A stretch of 34,876 nucleotides of DNA from Capsaspora owczarzaki ATCC 30864. Its lineage: Eukaryota > Opisthokonta > Filasterea. The notes under the pieces were generated by a model. It had not been told where the DNA came from. It did no database searches and saw only the letters and a list, made by a program, of their open reading frames with translations. Both the position numbers and the translations under genes were made by a program. The stretch's first letter is position 1. Every line of letters begins with the position of its first letter. The stretch spans positions 99,851 through 134,726 of the forward strand of contig NW_011887310.1 in NCBI RefSeq assembly GCF_000151315.2, read 5' to 3'. Shown here one piece after another: positions 9,519-20,885 of this stretch.

Positions 9519-12500
9519 ATGGACCTCGTTGAGGACGCTGCTGCAGCTGTTGTTGACACACACCAACTCGTGTCGCAACTGCCTGCCGCAGAACCCATGG
9601 AAGCTGCCGAAATCGAGCAATCTGAAGACACGACACCACTGGCTCAACTCGACGGCGTCGACGGCGCCGACGCTGCTGCTGAGCACGCCGAGTCTGCACT
9701 GGCTGCGCTCGAGGATGCGCCTTCAACCGCCGACGCAGTCGCTGAAGAGGCAGCTGTCGCTACAGAGTCTGTTGTTGCGGAGGCTGCTGCTGAGGTCGCC
9801 GAGGCTGCCGCTGACGTTGCCGAGCACGCCGCCGACGCCGCCGAGGCTGCTGCTGCTGCTAACGAGGCAACCGACACAACCGACGTTGCTCTGGCCAACC
9901 CTTCCGACGACGACGCCGCCGCCGCCGCCCCTGCCGAACACACAGAAGCGCCCGCTGAGCCCGCAGAAGAGCAAGCCGCGCCGATGGACATGTTGGACGC
10001 CGCGACCGCGGAATACACTTCGACCGACGATACACACCACACTGGCGACGAGACACAACCCCAACAGATGGACACGCAGGATTCGAAACCGACAGACGAG
10101 GCAGCGGATACTGCTGCCAGCAGCAGCGACGACTCTGCCAACGCGCGGCCAAAGCGATCCTTTGACGAAATGTCGAACGAGGACGCGGAGCCTGCGCACG
10201 GCGAGGACGCCTCGACCGAGTTTGACTTGATTGATGCGGCGGCTGCCGCTGCTGTCGACAACAACAACAACAACAACGCGGCAGCAGGCGACGACGCTCA
10301 CCAAGCCAAGCGGGCACGTCTGGACGGCGAGCAGTCTGCTGCGCCTGCAGAGTCGGCTGACGCTTCCACAGCGCCAGCAGCAGAGCAACACACTAGCGCG
10401 GACGATCAATACTACAACGACGAGTTTGACGACCACTACACATTCACGGACGCGGAGGCTGAAGGCGGGCTCGGCGTTGACGAGACGGAGGACGCAGCAG
10501 ACGAGGCACAGCACGACGACGGCGCCCCCCATGCTGACGGCTCTGATGCTGCTCACACTGCTGACGCGTCTGCGGCCGCATCGTCGTCGGAGGACGGTAG
10601 CGGCATTCCTGCGTCCCGACGAACGACCGACCACCTGCAATGGTACCTGAAGCGTCTGTTGCCTGCCCTTTTCAAAAAGGACACTGCCAAGTGGTTTCAC
10701 AAGCCAGTGGACCTGAACAAGCTGCCTCACTACAGGGAGGTGATTGAGACGCCAATGGACTTTAGCACCATCCGCGCACGCATCAACTCTGGCTACTATC
10801 CCGACGCCGAGGCATGCCGGAAGGACATTGAGCTGGTCTTTTCCAACTGCTTCAAGTACAACGCGCCCGGCGACAACGTCACGGTTGCCGGCGAGCAAGT
10901 CAAGGCACACTACGAAAAAGTGTTGGAGGAAAAGAAAACCCCTGACGTCCGCATCATCCTTCCCGAGAAGAACAGCAAGCCGCGCGCGCCAGCAACGTCC
11001 ATTTCTGCACCGTTCGACCCCAATGCGTTTGGTGGTCAGCGTCGCATGTCCAAGCAAGAGCGTGCTGTCAGCGCCCTGACAACCAAGCAGCTCAAGTTTT
11101 GCGGCGATACCCTCAAGTTCATCACCTCTGGCTCCAACCAAGGGCTTGCAAACCCCTTCATGGAACCCGTCGACCCCATCAAGCACCACGCCTTGAACTA
11201 CCACGAAATTATTAAAAATCCGATGGACTTTGGCACCATTCAGCGACGATTCCGACAAAAGTACTATACCAACGCCCTCGACTTTGCCGACGATGTGCGG
11301 CTCGTCTTCTCCAACTGCTTGCTGTACAACCCTCCAGACCACTTTGTGGCGGACATGGCCAGGAAACTGTCGGCAATCTTTGAAACGCGCTTCCTCAGCC
11401 TGCCCCAACAGTCGGACGACCCGATGGTCTCGCAACCCCTGTCCCCCGACTCGCCCAGCCACGCGGACTTTGTTGCCACCAAAAAGGCATCTTCTGCAAA
11501 GAAGAAGGCGCCGCCAAAGGCCGCACACGCCGCGCACGCGTCGTACCATCCCGCCCCGCACCAACCCGTCCTGACGCATGCTCCGCCAGCTGCCACTCTC
11601 GCGCGATCCGGGCTTGGCGGCACTGTGCGCAAACACGAGCCAGCGCCAGCCGCGTACAATGCGGACTTCCACGGCGACTTTGACACTGACCTCTTCCCGA
11701 ACGATTCGGGCTTTGCGTCTCAACCCGCAGCGCCCCTCCCCTCGGCCATGGCCATGCCCGCGCCTGTTGTCGAGAAGCCCAAAAAGCAAAAGCGCCCATC
11801 CACCAACACTGCCATCACTGGCGGCTCGACGATTTCTCACGGTGGTGCGTCGCCCAGCCCCTACCTCCCGCACATTCCCGCAAGCAGCGGCGTGTCGGCC
11901 CTCCCTTCGAGCGCGGCTCCGACCACCGCCGCAGCTGCCTCTGCTGCAGCACTCGATTCTTCCGTCCAGCTCAAGCAACTGGAGATGCAACAAAAGATTC
12001 TCGAGTTGCAGGTTCAGCTGAAGCAGTACGAACTGCTGCAGCAACAACAACAAACATCGCAAACAACACCTTCGGCCGTCGGCGGAAACAACTTTGGCCA
12101 GCCCTTCCCACCAATGTTGCCAGCGCAGTCACAGCAGCTCTTGCAACAACCGCCGCTCCCCGTCGCCAACCCCACCCCTGCTTCCAAAAAGAAGAATGCT
12201 GCTGCGTCCAACCCGGTCACCCCGCAACCGCTCAGCACTGGCATGGGCTTGCCATACATGCAGCCTGCCTTCAACATGCTCGGCATGCCAAACATGCCCA
12301 GCTTGTCGACCATGCCAAACATGTCGAACATGTCCAACCTGTCCACCATGCCCAACCTGTCAACCATGCCAAACATGTCCACCATGCCCGGCATGTATGG
12401 TGGTCTGCCGTCCACTCCGGGCGCCGTGACGGGCCTGAACGCTTACCAACCAGTCGCCCCTCCGCCAGTCACGCCCGCAACCTCGTTGCCACCGGCAGCG

Positions 12501-15221
12501 GCGCCCAAATCCACACCAAAGGCCGCCTCAGCCACCAAGGCCAAGGCCACTCCTTCGAGCGCCAAGAGCAAGCAACAGAGCGGCGGCATTGCCATCCCCG
12601 CTCCCGAGCCAGTGGCCGTGCCCATGACGTACTTTGAGAAGCAACAACTCTCGAAAGACATTGCGCGTCTCCCCGCCGAGAAGATTGGCGAAGTCATTCA
12701 CATCATTCAGTCGCGCACGCCCGAGCTCCAAGCTGTGAGTTTTTTTCTTTCGCTATTGTTGTTGGTGTGGTTGTGTTTCTTGTCGTTGCGATTCTGTGTT
12801 GCTCACACTCTGTTTTTTTTTTGGGTCTGTTTCTCTCCACAACCGTAGAACGACCCCGACGAAATGGAGGTGGACATTGACGCGATGGACCCGGGTACGC
12901 TGCGCGCACTCGAGAAGTTTGTCAAGAGCGTCTTCCAACCTGCCGTGGCTGCGTCTGCCAAAAAGCCTCCGGCCAAGCAGCGCAAGGATGCTATCAAGAA
13001 GCCACAGGCCAAGAAGGGTAAGGGCGCGTTTTTCTTTCTTTCTGGAATTGAGGTCGGGGGAATTTGGGTCGATTTGACGCGTTTCTGATGTGTTTTTGTT
13101 TTGGGTTTTTGCTGGTGCAGGTAACGCGAAGAAAGCTAGTGATAGCGATAGCGACTCTGACAGCGACAGCAGCTCGTCCTCGAGCTCTGATTCGAGCTCT
13201 GATTCTGGTAATGATTCGAGTTGAACCCCCCGCGCGCTCTCTCTCCCCCTCTCTTCATTTCTCCCTTTCTTTGTTGTTGGATGCATCCAGCACTGACGTG
13301 CATTGTCCTCTTGCTCTCTTTGCTCTCTCAGAATGATTGTGTGTGTGTGGTTTACGAGTTGGTGGGCAATGGGAGGATGGATATGAAAAAAAGAAACCTT
13401 TTTTTTTTGGACGAAAAAAAAACCAAAATCATGCAGCACAAACCCAAAAGAGTCAATCCTGTGTGTGGGTGCACTCTGCTGGAGGTCCTTTCATGGATTT
13501 TGCACTGCCCTGACACTTGCATTACCTTTTTCGGGTGTCGTTGCTCTTTGACTTTTCTTGTTGGAATATCTCATCCTCCCCGCAACCCACCACTTCTTCC
13601 CACCAAACACCACTTCCCGTCCTCCGGGCGTCTTCGCGCTCTGCCGCCCTTCTCCCCTTTTTAATGAAATTGTGTCATTGCTATCGAGTGTTTTTTTTTT
13701 TTGTCGTTGATTTCTTTATTGTTGTATGCGAACGCCTTCTTCTCTCTTTTTCCCTTGTAATTTGGAGGGCTACACCCTCTTTGATTTTGATTTTTCTCTC
13801 TTTTGTGAATTCCAACAGCAGCGTTGATGAACAGCTGCTGTTTGTCACGAATTTGCTGCTTGGAATAAACGTTTTCCCCCCTCTTTTCTTGCTTTCATGT
13901 CTTTTTTTTCTTCTTCTTCTTCTCAATGCTCCGTTCACACCCAACAAAACCTATAGAGTTTAGCATGAGGGGGGGAGTCGCGCTTTCTCTCTCTGATGTG
14001 CTTTTTCTTTCTTTCTTTTGCTAACTTCTTCTTCAAACAATGGTGCTTGCAGAAACGGAAGATGCTAAGCCTACCACCAAGCCTGCATCTGCAAAGTCCA
14101 AGCCAGCACCTGCGTCCGTCTCCAAAGCTGTTCCCGCCGCAGCCCCTGTCCAACCTGCACCGGTGCGTGACACGACCGTTGAAATGCGGTTGGCGTTTCG
14201 GCCACAAAACGTTACCCTCGACTTACACTGATGCCATTCTGCGCCTTGTTTTTTTTTTTTTGCACTTTCTCTCTCTCCTTAGGTTGCTGCACGCGCCGCA
14301 TCTCCACATGTCGACGTCTCGTCGTTTGTGTCGGACCTGGACACCACCGGAACACCCGCTTTGGGCATGGGCTCGCACACCACCGGCAACCCCGTGTCCG
14401 CCGCGGCCGCCGACCGTATCGACTTTTCCGTGGACTTGTCCGCGACTGGCCTGCATCCCAACATCCCACTGCAAGGGTTGAACGACACAAAGGCAATTCC
14501 CATGCTTCTTGAGTCCGGGTGGAAGGAGCAGGATTTAGAGCTGCACAACGAGGGCGCCTGGTCCAACCTTGCCGACCTCGACTCGAGCGATGTTGGCGCA
14601 GATTCCATGGCCGCCAGCTCGTCAGAGTTTGAGCAGTTCAAACAACGCGCCCTCCAAAAGTCCGAGCGCGAACGAATGCTTCGCGAGCAAGAGATGAAGC
14701 TGCAGCAAGAGCAGCTCCAACGCGAACAAGAGCGCGAGGCCGAGCGCCGTCGTGAGCTCGAGCGCAAGCAACGGTACGAATGCTGGAGCGATTGTTGGCG
14801 TTGTTGGTGTTTGGCGGAGAAGGAAAACAAAAAAAAAAAGAAGAAAAAAACAAACACAAAATAGAAGGTGTGTTGCGCTCACACTCACCCGTCTGAACTC
14901 AAACTGCTTTGTGTAGTGAACAAGAGGAACATGAGCGCCAGCTTGCTGAAGAGCATGAGGCCAATCTGCGTCGTGGACAAGACGAGCTCGATCGTCAGCG
15001 CGAGGCAGAACGGCGCGCACGCGAGGCGGTAAGGCTCCGTTCGACAATGCCTTGGTTTTTTTGTTATCATGTTGGAAACGAATGACGTTGGCTCATCTGA
15101 AACTATCAACCATGATTTTCTTTTCTTCTTCTTCTTCGTTCAGATGAATGACGAGATGACGCGAAGCCGTCTTGAGCGCGAGGCTGAGCATGCCAGCTTC
15201 TCGTTGGACGACTTTCAGTGA
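9519..15221 (+). CDS. BET family double-bromodomain protein, BRD4-like
   Basis: Seven exons (9519-12734, 12849-13017, 13121-13207, 14053-14162, 14283-14773, 14917-15028, 15144-15221) give 1,420 aa with consistent phases. BET proteins bind acetylated histones and recruit transcription factors in the nucleus. Residues 1-367 are an Ala/Asp/Glu-rich acidic tail, far longer than usual. Bromodomain 1 spans about 368-472 with the acetyl-lysine Asn in YNAPGD. Bromodomain 2 spans about 520-628 with YNPPDH. The WPF shelf is altered: KWF in the first domain and NPF in the second. A Gln-rich coil (about 810-850) and Met-Pro-Asn repeats (about 920-965) precede a textbook NET domain ([11 protein letters not shown] to [12 protein letters not shown], about 1034-1105, split by intron 1). 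A Ser/Asp run follows (about 1129-1157). The last part has the conserved GAWSNL and [15 protein letters not shown] motif (about 1290-1325) and a long charged coiled coil. The start is the first ATG after a T tract and is followed by an uninterrupted frame. Confidence 0.93.
13208..14052 (+). other. Long third intron of the BET gene with in-frame stop and AATAAA
   Basis: At 845 bp this intron is several times longer than any other in the window. The exon 3 frame reads through the donor for only a few codons (GNDSS) before a TGA at about 13222. An AATAAA hexamer lies at 13864-13869 and is followed by T-rich sequence. Retention or intronic polyadenylation would yield a short BET form ending right after the Ser/Asp run, lacking the BRD4-like C-terminal motif. 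The splice ends themselves (GTAATG donor, TTGCAG acceptor) look usable. Confidence 0.5.
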
Positions 15222-15483
15222 AACTGGACGAGTGGCGTTGTATTGAGGATTGCACTTTGCTCGCCTACTCTATCCCTCTCCCCCCTTTTTTTGATTTGAA
15301 TTGAATTGAATCTTTTCGACCGTTTTTTGTTCAATATACCCCATACCAACAGCCCTTTTTTTGTTTAGGTCGAGCAGAGCAAATGTTCATCTCTTGTAGA
15401 ATTCATTGTTTGGACCAGAGTTGTGATCTCAGATGAGAACAAGACAAAAGCAAATGTTTGGGTGTTGTACACACATCTACGAT

Positions 15484-17046
15484 TTACAAACGTGACAAGA
15501 CTGGCGAGGCTCCTTCGGACACGACGGTACATGTGGCCGTGGCATGCAAAACATCCGTCTCGGGATTGACGCATTGGAGTTCGAGTTCAAGCTGGGAGGG
15601 GGCCGGACGCGATGTTACCTTTGCCGACCATCGGAAAAAGTTTAACAGAGGCATGAAGACCTTGTAGTTGGTGGAAACAGCGGTGACCCGGACCTTTGGG
15701 CGTGCTGCGAGATACTTTGCGACCAACGCATCGACAGTGGCAGGCGATGCCATCCACAGCTGAGCTTCCGACACGGACATGCTTGAAAACAGCCCCAACA
15801 CTTCAGCAATCTCGGCACAAGTGGTGTGCGTTGCGCCGCCGTGGACGGCCATCGCAGGACCCTCGGCCATGGACGTGTACTCGAAAACTGCCACCAGGGA
15901 TTGAATGGCACTGGCCGGGTTGGTGCTCGACGGGGAGCAATCGAGGTAGTACCGCGAGCGAATTTTGGGCGAGGAGAGCACGTTGTGCGAAATGCCCATT
16001 TTCGCGACGAGCAAATAGAGAAAGTCGGTGACGTCGACAAGGTGCTGCTCCCGAAGCGAGTTCTGGAGGGTTTCAACCCACGCGGGGCGGGGCGCGTCGA
16101 AGGCGACGACCTCGGTGAGCCCAGGGAAGGGCAGGCGACCTTCCGCCGGCACAAGCTCGCCTGCAGAATCCGACGCGCCATCGACCTCTGTGCTGAGCGG
16201 CTGTGATGAAGCTGGCTCGTTCCTGATTTGTGTCGGGTCGCGGGAGAACATGGAGTAGAAGAGCGCCTTGGCCCGCGAGTGCAGCAGTCCGGTGGTCTCG
16301 TCCGTCACGTCGGCTTCAATGAACACTTTGCGACCCTCGCGCTTGGCCAACCGGGGACGGATGCGCATGACGGCGTCGCACGGCACTGGCACCAAATGCT
16401 CCAGGGTGAGATTGAGCGTTGCACCGCCGCAATCGTTGTAAAAGCAGAGCAAGCCAAAGCAGTCGTCGACAATCGAGCCAATTGCGCCGGGATGCACGCG
16501 ACCGTCCCAGCTCATTGTGCGCCGCGAGAAGACAGCAAGCGACTGGTTGGCTGTGAGATTGCTCAGGTCAATCCAGGTCTCTGCATGGATGGTCGTAGCG
16601 TCCTGCAGCCGTTGTTTGAGCAGCGATGAGGACTCGGACGAGGAGGTCTTGTTCAGCAATCCCGGCTCGCGGGAGGTCTCGGACGCACTTCCAGCAGTCG
16701 GATTCGCATCAGTGTGCTTGACAGTACCAGCGACAGTGGGACTCGGACTCGGACGGAAGAGCCACAGGTTGTACGAGTAGCCCTTGTGGCCGAGCTCGTA
16801 GTAGTCGAGCGCGTGCGGGTCGTGGAACGCCGTGCCGTGGGTCAGCGGACGGCCTTCGAGCGCAGCCTGCAGCGCAGTCGCAGTGCTCACTGTCGCCGTT
16901 GGTCGTGTGCGCGGGGCGATGGGCAGGCGGAAGCGGAGCGGTGGAGTGACCGCAGCAGCAGAAGCGGCGGCGTTGTTGAGTTGGACCTCCTGCTGCTCGT
17001 CCTGCGCGAGTGGCGCGTGCTGGTGCTGCTGTCGGGTGCCTGGCAT
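15484..17046 (-). CDS. Tandem hotdog-fold protein, acyl-CoA thioesterase-like
   Basis: Single-exon frame of 520 aa. The first hotdog domain carries HPGAIGSIVDDCFG at about 185-198, followed by TLNLTLEHLVPVPCDA and EGRKVFIEADV. This order is typical of THEM4/PaaI-type thioesterases (substrate-site H-G-G-x-I loop, then the paired strands). A second half (about 375-510) repeats the fold with AVHGGATHTTCAEI, YKVFMPLL and a closing strand, so the protein is probably a double hotdog. Such enzymes hydrolyse acyl-CoA; substrate and compartment cannot be read from the sequence. I start at ATG 17046 (MPGTRQQHQ). The frame stays open upstream to 17391, but that part is CT-repeat-derived Ser/Leu/Phe sequence and is more likely 5' UTR or promoter. 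The gene converges on the BET gene with 262 bp between their stop codons. Confidence 0.72.
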   Translation of the reverse strand: MPGTRQQHQHAPLAQDEQQEVQLNNAAASAAAVTPPLRFRLPIAPRTRPTATVSTATALQAALEGRPLTHGTAFHDPHALDYYELGHKGYSYNLWLFRPSPSPTVAGTVKHTDANPTAGSASETSREPGLLNKTSSSESSSLLKQRLQDATTIHAETWIDLSNLTANQSLAVFSRRTMSWDGRVHPGAIGSIVDDCFGLLCFYNDCGGATLNLTLEHLVPVPCDAVMRIRPRLAKREGRKVFIEADVTDETTGLLHSRAKALFYSMFSRDPTQIRNEPASSQPLSTEVDGASDSAGELVPAEGRLPFPGLTEVVAFDAPRPAWVETLQNSLREQHLVDVTDFLYLLVAKMGISHNVLSSPKIRSRYYLDCSPSSTNPASAIQSLVAVFEYTSMAEGPAMAVHGGATHTTCAEIAEVLGLFSSMSVSEAQLWMASPATVDALVAKYLAARPKVRVTAVSTNYKVFMPLLNFFRWSAKVTSRPAPSQLELELQCVNPETDVLHATATCTVVSEGASPVLSRL

Positions 17047-17405
17047 GACGAGCGAGTGGGCAGCAGCAGCAGCAGTGGCCTGGAACGGGACTGGATGCGG
17101 TGGCGTGGGAGTGGAAATCAAACCGCCAACGGGGAATAGGCGGCTAATTCGTCGGCTCAGACTGACAAACGTGATTGTGAAAACGGGAAAAATAAAAGAA
17201 AAAAAAAAGTGAATTGAATTGAATGAAGAAAAAACCGAAAAAGGAAGTAAAAGAAAGAAAGACTGAGAAAAGAAGACTTGAGATTGACTGAGAGAATGAG
17301 AGTTGGAGAGAGAAAGCGAGATGGAGAGATGGAGAGAGAGAGAGAGAGATGGCAGCTGGGGGTACTGTACAATGCCAACGAGAACACTCAAGCAATCGAA
17401 ATGTA
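17047..17405. promoter_or_regulatory. CT-rich upstream region of the thioesterase gene
   Basis: Read on the minus strand this is a pyrimidine-rich stretch (GA microsatellite on the plus strand, about 17300-17350; A-rich 17190-17260) between the ATG at 17046 and the end of the DNA transposon at 17406. It fits the promoter style seen before other genes here. The transposon end lies only about 360 bp from the start codon. Confidence 0.45.
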
Positions 17406-17433
17406 GAGAGGGCCTCCCTAAAAAGACTCAGTC
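17406..17433 (+). repeat. Left terminal inverted repeat of the pogo-like element
   Basis: It pairs with 20518-20545. The segment CTAAAAAGACTCAGTCC is identical in both ends; the part between GAGAGGG and this block differs at a few bases. A TA dinucleotide abuts its outer edge. Confidence 0.85.
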
Positions 17434-17861
17434 CCCCCTGTTCATTTCTTCGCCCTGCCACCTATATCATTGGAAAGAGCATAAATTATATAGTTGATTT
17501 GGTAATTTTGGTGCGAATCGGAGGGGAAAATTTTCGCTTCGATTTGGCTGGGCGTGCATTAGGGCTGAGTCTTTTTAGGGAGAAACTGACTTTGCCAGTC
17601 CCGTGTCGCCCGTGTCGAGGATCTGTCGGCCCATCTTCAACTGGGACATGTAATACCAACTGGTATCTATGTATTGCAGTTGGTGCGACGGTTACTGTAT
17701 GTGACCACAGAACCCGGCAGGTGCCAGACCGCCCGCGCCGGACGGGCATGGTCCAATCTTCCCCTGCCTAGACATGATTTCACCCTTTTTGACCGGAAAA
17801 AACACATAACTACATTGAATGACATGGGATGCACATAGAATTGAACACAAAACACGGAAAA

Positions 17862-20427
17862 TTACAGTGGTAGCGTGTTGCTTCGAGAAAGGTTTGTCAG
17901 GTCGCTGAGCGCCGGCCTTGACGACGCAGGTTGGAGGTCTACACGCGCCAATTTGACATTATGTCCATCTTGCTTCGTAGTACTACGCGTTGGCATGCGA
18001 TAGCGTCGGATTTCTTGGAGTTCGGTGGAGCTCAGCTGATAATCGACTTGAACAACATCGCTCGAGTCTGATGTGACCGTGGTGAAGACGGGCGCGACGT
18101 TTTCATCGTCATCTTCCTGGCGACGCTTGCGGGCGGCTTGAGGTTGACGCTGGACATCGCTGGGGTCCTCCTGGTTGTCGTTGTGGCCGATGGCAGCGGA
18201 AGCCATTTCGGACGACGCTTGATTCTCGTCGTCATCGTCGTCAGACTCGCTTTCCTCCTCGCTGGCTGATTGATCCAAGTCGACAGTGTCGTTCGCCATC
18301 GATTGCGAAGCGAGAATGGGCCTAGGCCTGCTGACGCGCCGAGGAACGAGAGGTGTGGAAGCGGTCGCCGCTGGCTCAAGACTTAGAAGAGTGGGTCGCT
18401 TGAGACGGTTCTTGAAAAATGTCGCGCGGTCACGTACGAGCTTGGTATGCTGCAGGCGAGCAGCAGCTAGCTTGTTTCGGGTCTCCGCGGCAGTTGCCGA
18501 TTCGATGTCCTGCTCGACCTCTTCTCCCAGAGCAGCCAGCTGAGTCTCCAGAGCAAGAATTGTCTCCGCAAGTGTCAAGATGCGTGAGTCAAGGTCTTTT
18601 AGCGTGCGGAGGAAGATGGGCCGTTGCCGATTGTACTCTTCTTTCAGAGGTTCGAGCTGCTTCCTCTTCTCTTGCAACTCCTGCCGCTTAAGCTGGGCAT
18701 CCCTATTCTCCGGCGTAAGCGGGGATCGAGCGGTCGAGTTCATAGAAACGCGCATGGAGCTGTTGCCAATGCTCCTGGACCGCAGGGGCCTGGGTGGGGC
18801 CCGAAGGACTTCTTGCACCGAAAGTTCGACCTCGAGATTTCGACGCAAATCAGCTACCGCTGCATCGTGCACCCTCTTTTGCTGTAGAGCTCTCGGAGTG
18901 CAACCAATGGTTACCAGGGCGGCATCGGCAATCTGACGGACACGGTACAACGCCGAATACCGAGCATCCGGGGTCGGGGGTGGCTCGGGAATGTGCAGCG
19001 AGGGGGGTCGTAGACACGGCAACGTCAGCGACGGAAGGCAACGCTAGGGTCTTGTGCTTTTCCGTGTCCAGCGGATAGATACCAGTTTGGCGAAACCCAG
19101 ATCGGATCAAGTTGGATCGGTCGTCAATTTCGTTCCACGCCCGAATGGCCCCGTGAAGCTTGATGTTCACGTCGATGAGTGGCGAGTCTTCATCCAAAAT
19201 CGACTGCACGTGAGTCTCGAGCAAGTTCTTGTACCAGGCAAAGACGGTGACGTCGAGCGGCTGCAAGTGAGTCGACGTGTGCGATGGAAGGATCGCAACC
19301 AGGATGTTGTTGCTCACCGCGAGGTCAATCAACCCGACAGTGAACTTGTGACACGAGCTGCCATCCATCACCAATAGAACGGGGGTGGTGGTAGCTCGCT
19401 CCTTGACGACCTCGACGAAATCTCGAAACCACTTGTCGAAGATTTCCTCGTTGATGAAGCCGGACTCGGACTGGTGAATCAACTCCTCGTCCAGGCCCTC
19501 GGTGCACCTGTGAGGTAGAGTGGGCCGTGGATGCGCGACAATGAAGTGGGGCGCAACAGGAGCGGTGCCATCAGCACAAACAGTAAACAGACCAGTAACA
19601 TGCGGTCCCATCGTAATGGTTCGGCCAGATCACGGACTGACACGCTTGACACCAACAGCAGCCAGGGCACGCTTCTTTTTACGACCCACAGAGCAATCCG
19701 ACTCGTCCATGTTGAAAATATTGGCCGGCGTAGCGAAAAGAGTCGGGTAAAGATTGCTGTACTCCGCCAGTAGCGCGAACAAACTGCCGAGCTTCTTTTC
19801 ACTCAAAGCAGCCACTCGAAGTGTTTCCAACACGCTGCTACTGCGCCAGCCAATCTGTGAGCTGTGACGGGCGACAAAATCATTGACCCACTTGTCGGAA
19901 ACTTTGTCGTGCTCAAATTGACGTCTTTCCACGCCGTCCGGCCTCGGCACCTTCGAGGCTGCAAGCACATATCGAGTGAATTCCGTTTTGCTCAGAGAGA
20001 CAGCTCCTAAGCAGCACCGCTTGACAAACTCGACGAGCTCTTGCTCCTCGGGGACGGTGAACACGTAGCCTTGTCCCTGGATGGGATCCTCGCGCAGAAC
20101 GTCAGCCAACTCATCTAAGGTCATTCCAGGAATGTCAGAAGCGAGGTTGGCGTGGGCCTTGATGCAGCGGGCGATCATGGACTGCGATCGACCCAGCGCA
20201 TGGGCGATTTGGCGGGTCGTCCAGATTCGCTCGGCGGAGGCTCCCGGAGCTCCGCCGACATCCGTAGTGGATAGGAACGGGTCAAAATAGTATAGTTTGA
20301 GGGCGGTGGCCTTCGTCAGGAGCCTCTGGCGGAAGGGAGACGCGGTCGCAATCTGGGCGAGGCCGACCTCAAGTTGCTCCTGCGCCCGTCTGACCATGTC
20401 TTCCTTGTAGCTGGAATGAGTGTTCAT
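17862..20427 (-). pseudogene. Pogo-like transposase (DDE_1, CENP-B-type), interrupted
   Basis: The frame starts at ATG 20427 (MNTHSSYKEDMV). Residues about 85-115 (RIWTTRQIAHALGRS) look like a first helix-turn-helix. A CENP-B-type DNA-binding region follows (FTVPEEQELVEFVK to WVNDFVARHSSQIG). The DDE_1 catalytic core has FNMDESDCS, LLVMDGSSCHK and LQPLDVTVFAWYK, giving the DDD triad of pogo transposases. A TGA at 19632-19630 lies in frame just after the first catalytic motif, where the family usually has TSG-like sequence. After the core, the frame moves by one near a run of six C (plus-strand G 19002-19007). It then continues as a Glu/Lys coiled coil and an acidic, basic-tailed region to a stop at 17862. 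This copy is therefore probably inactive in itself, although an intron could explain the second break. The long coiled-coil tail is not typical of short pogo transposases. Confidence 0.78.
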
Positions 20428-20517
20428 TGATATTCGAAGACGGCGGCGGGGTGGGAGGAATACAAGCCGAGATAATCGGGTTTGAGTCTTTTTAGGGTGG
20501 GGGCGCAATGGTTTTTG

Positions 20518-20545
20518 GACTGAGTCTTTTTAGGAATCCCCTCTC
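20518..20545 (-). repeat. Right terminal inverted repeat of the pogo-like element
   Basis: Reverse complement of the left end with a few mismatches; TA follows at 20546-20547. The three bases outside each TA are also complementary (ATG and CAT), so the exact end could lie a few bases further out. Confidence 0.85.
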
Positions 20546-20885
20546 TACATGGAGATGGAGAAGTAGGGGTGAACTTGAGTATTGGATCCGACTTTTGCAA
20601 TGGTCCCACCAGTCAAATCCAGCAATGAAAATCCATCCACCCATCATTTGCCCACCCCTCATCTCTTTGAACAATCAATTTTCCCCCCTCTCCCACTCCA
20701 AGCCACAAAGCCATACTTGGATTCAATCTCAGTTTCCTTTTTTTTTTTTTTTTTTTTTTGTTCATTCAAAAGCACATTACAACCAAGTCCAACACTCACA
20801 GCACCGTGCTTTTCAGTCCCCAAACACACATACACACCTTCCATCACCTACTTGTTACTTTCAAAGGAGAGCTCGGATTTTTCCA
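20546..20885 (+). promoter_or_regulatory. Upstream region of the ankyrin gene with T22 tract
   Basis: Between the transposon end and the ATG at 20886 the plus strand is pyrimidine-rich, with a run of about 22 T at 20738-20759 and CA/CT-rich sequence up to the start. No clear TATA box is seen. The whole proximal promoter would be only about 340 bp, so the transposon lies right at its border. Confidence 0.45.

Larger units (their letters stand above)
17406..20545 (-). mobile_element. Pogo/Tigger-type Tc1-mariner DNA transposon, about 3.1 kb
   Basis: The ends form imperfect inverted repeats of about 27-30 bp that start GAGAGGG and contain CCTAAAAAGACTCAGTCC on the inward side (left 17406-17433, right 20518-20545 as reverse complement). 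Both ends are flanked by TA (17404-17405 and 20546-20547), the target duplication expected for this superfamily. The 13-mer GAGTCTTTTTAGG also occurs inside both ends (17567-17579 and 20484-20496), as subterminal repeats. A pogo-like transposase lies on the minus strand. The element sits between the thioesterase and ankyrin genes and interrupts neither coding region. Base composition of the inner part is not obviously different from its neighbours. Confidence 0.85.

Noticed and set aside
9723-12062. 779-aa minus-strand open frame
   Set aside because: It is antisense to the BET exon and arises from its GC-rich third positions; the product is low complexity, whereas the plus strand has two bromodomains.
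17047-17391. N-terminal extension of the thioesterase frame
   Set aside because: It translates a CT microsatellite and T-rich DNA into Ser/Leu/Phe repeats; a start at 17046 is more credible.
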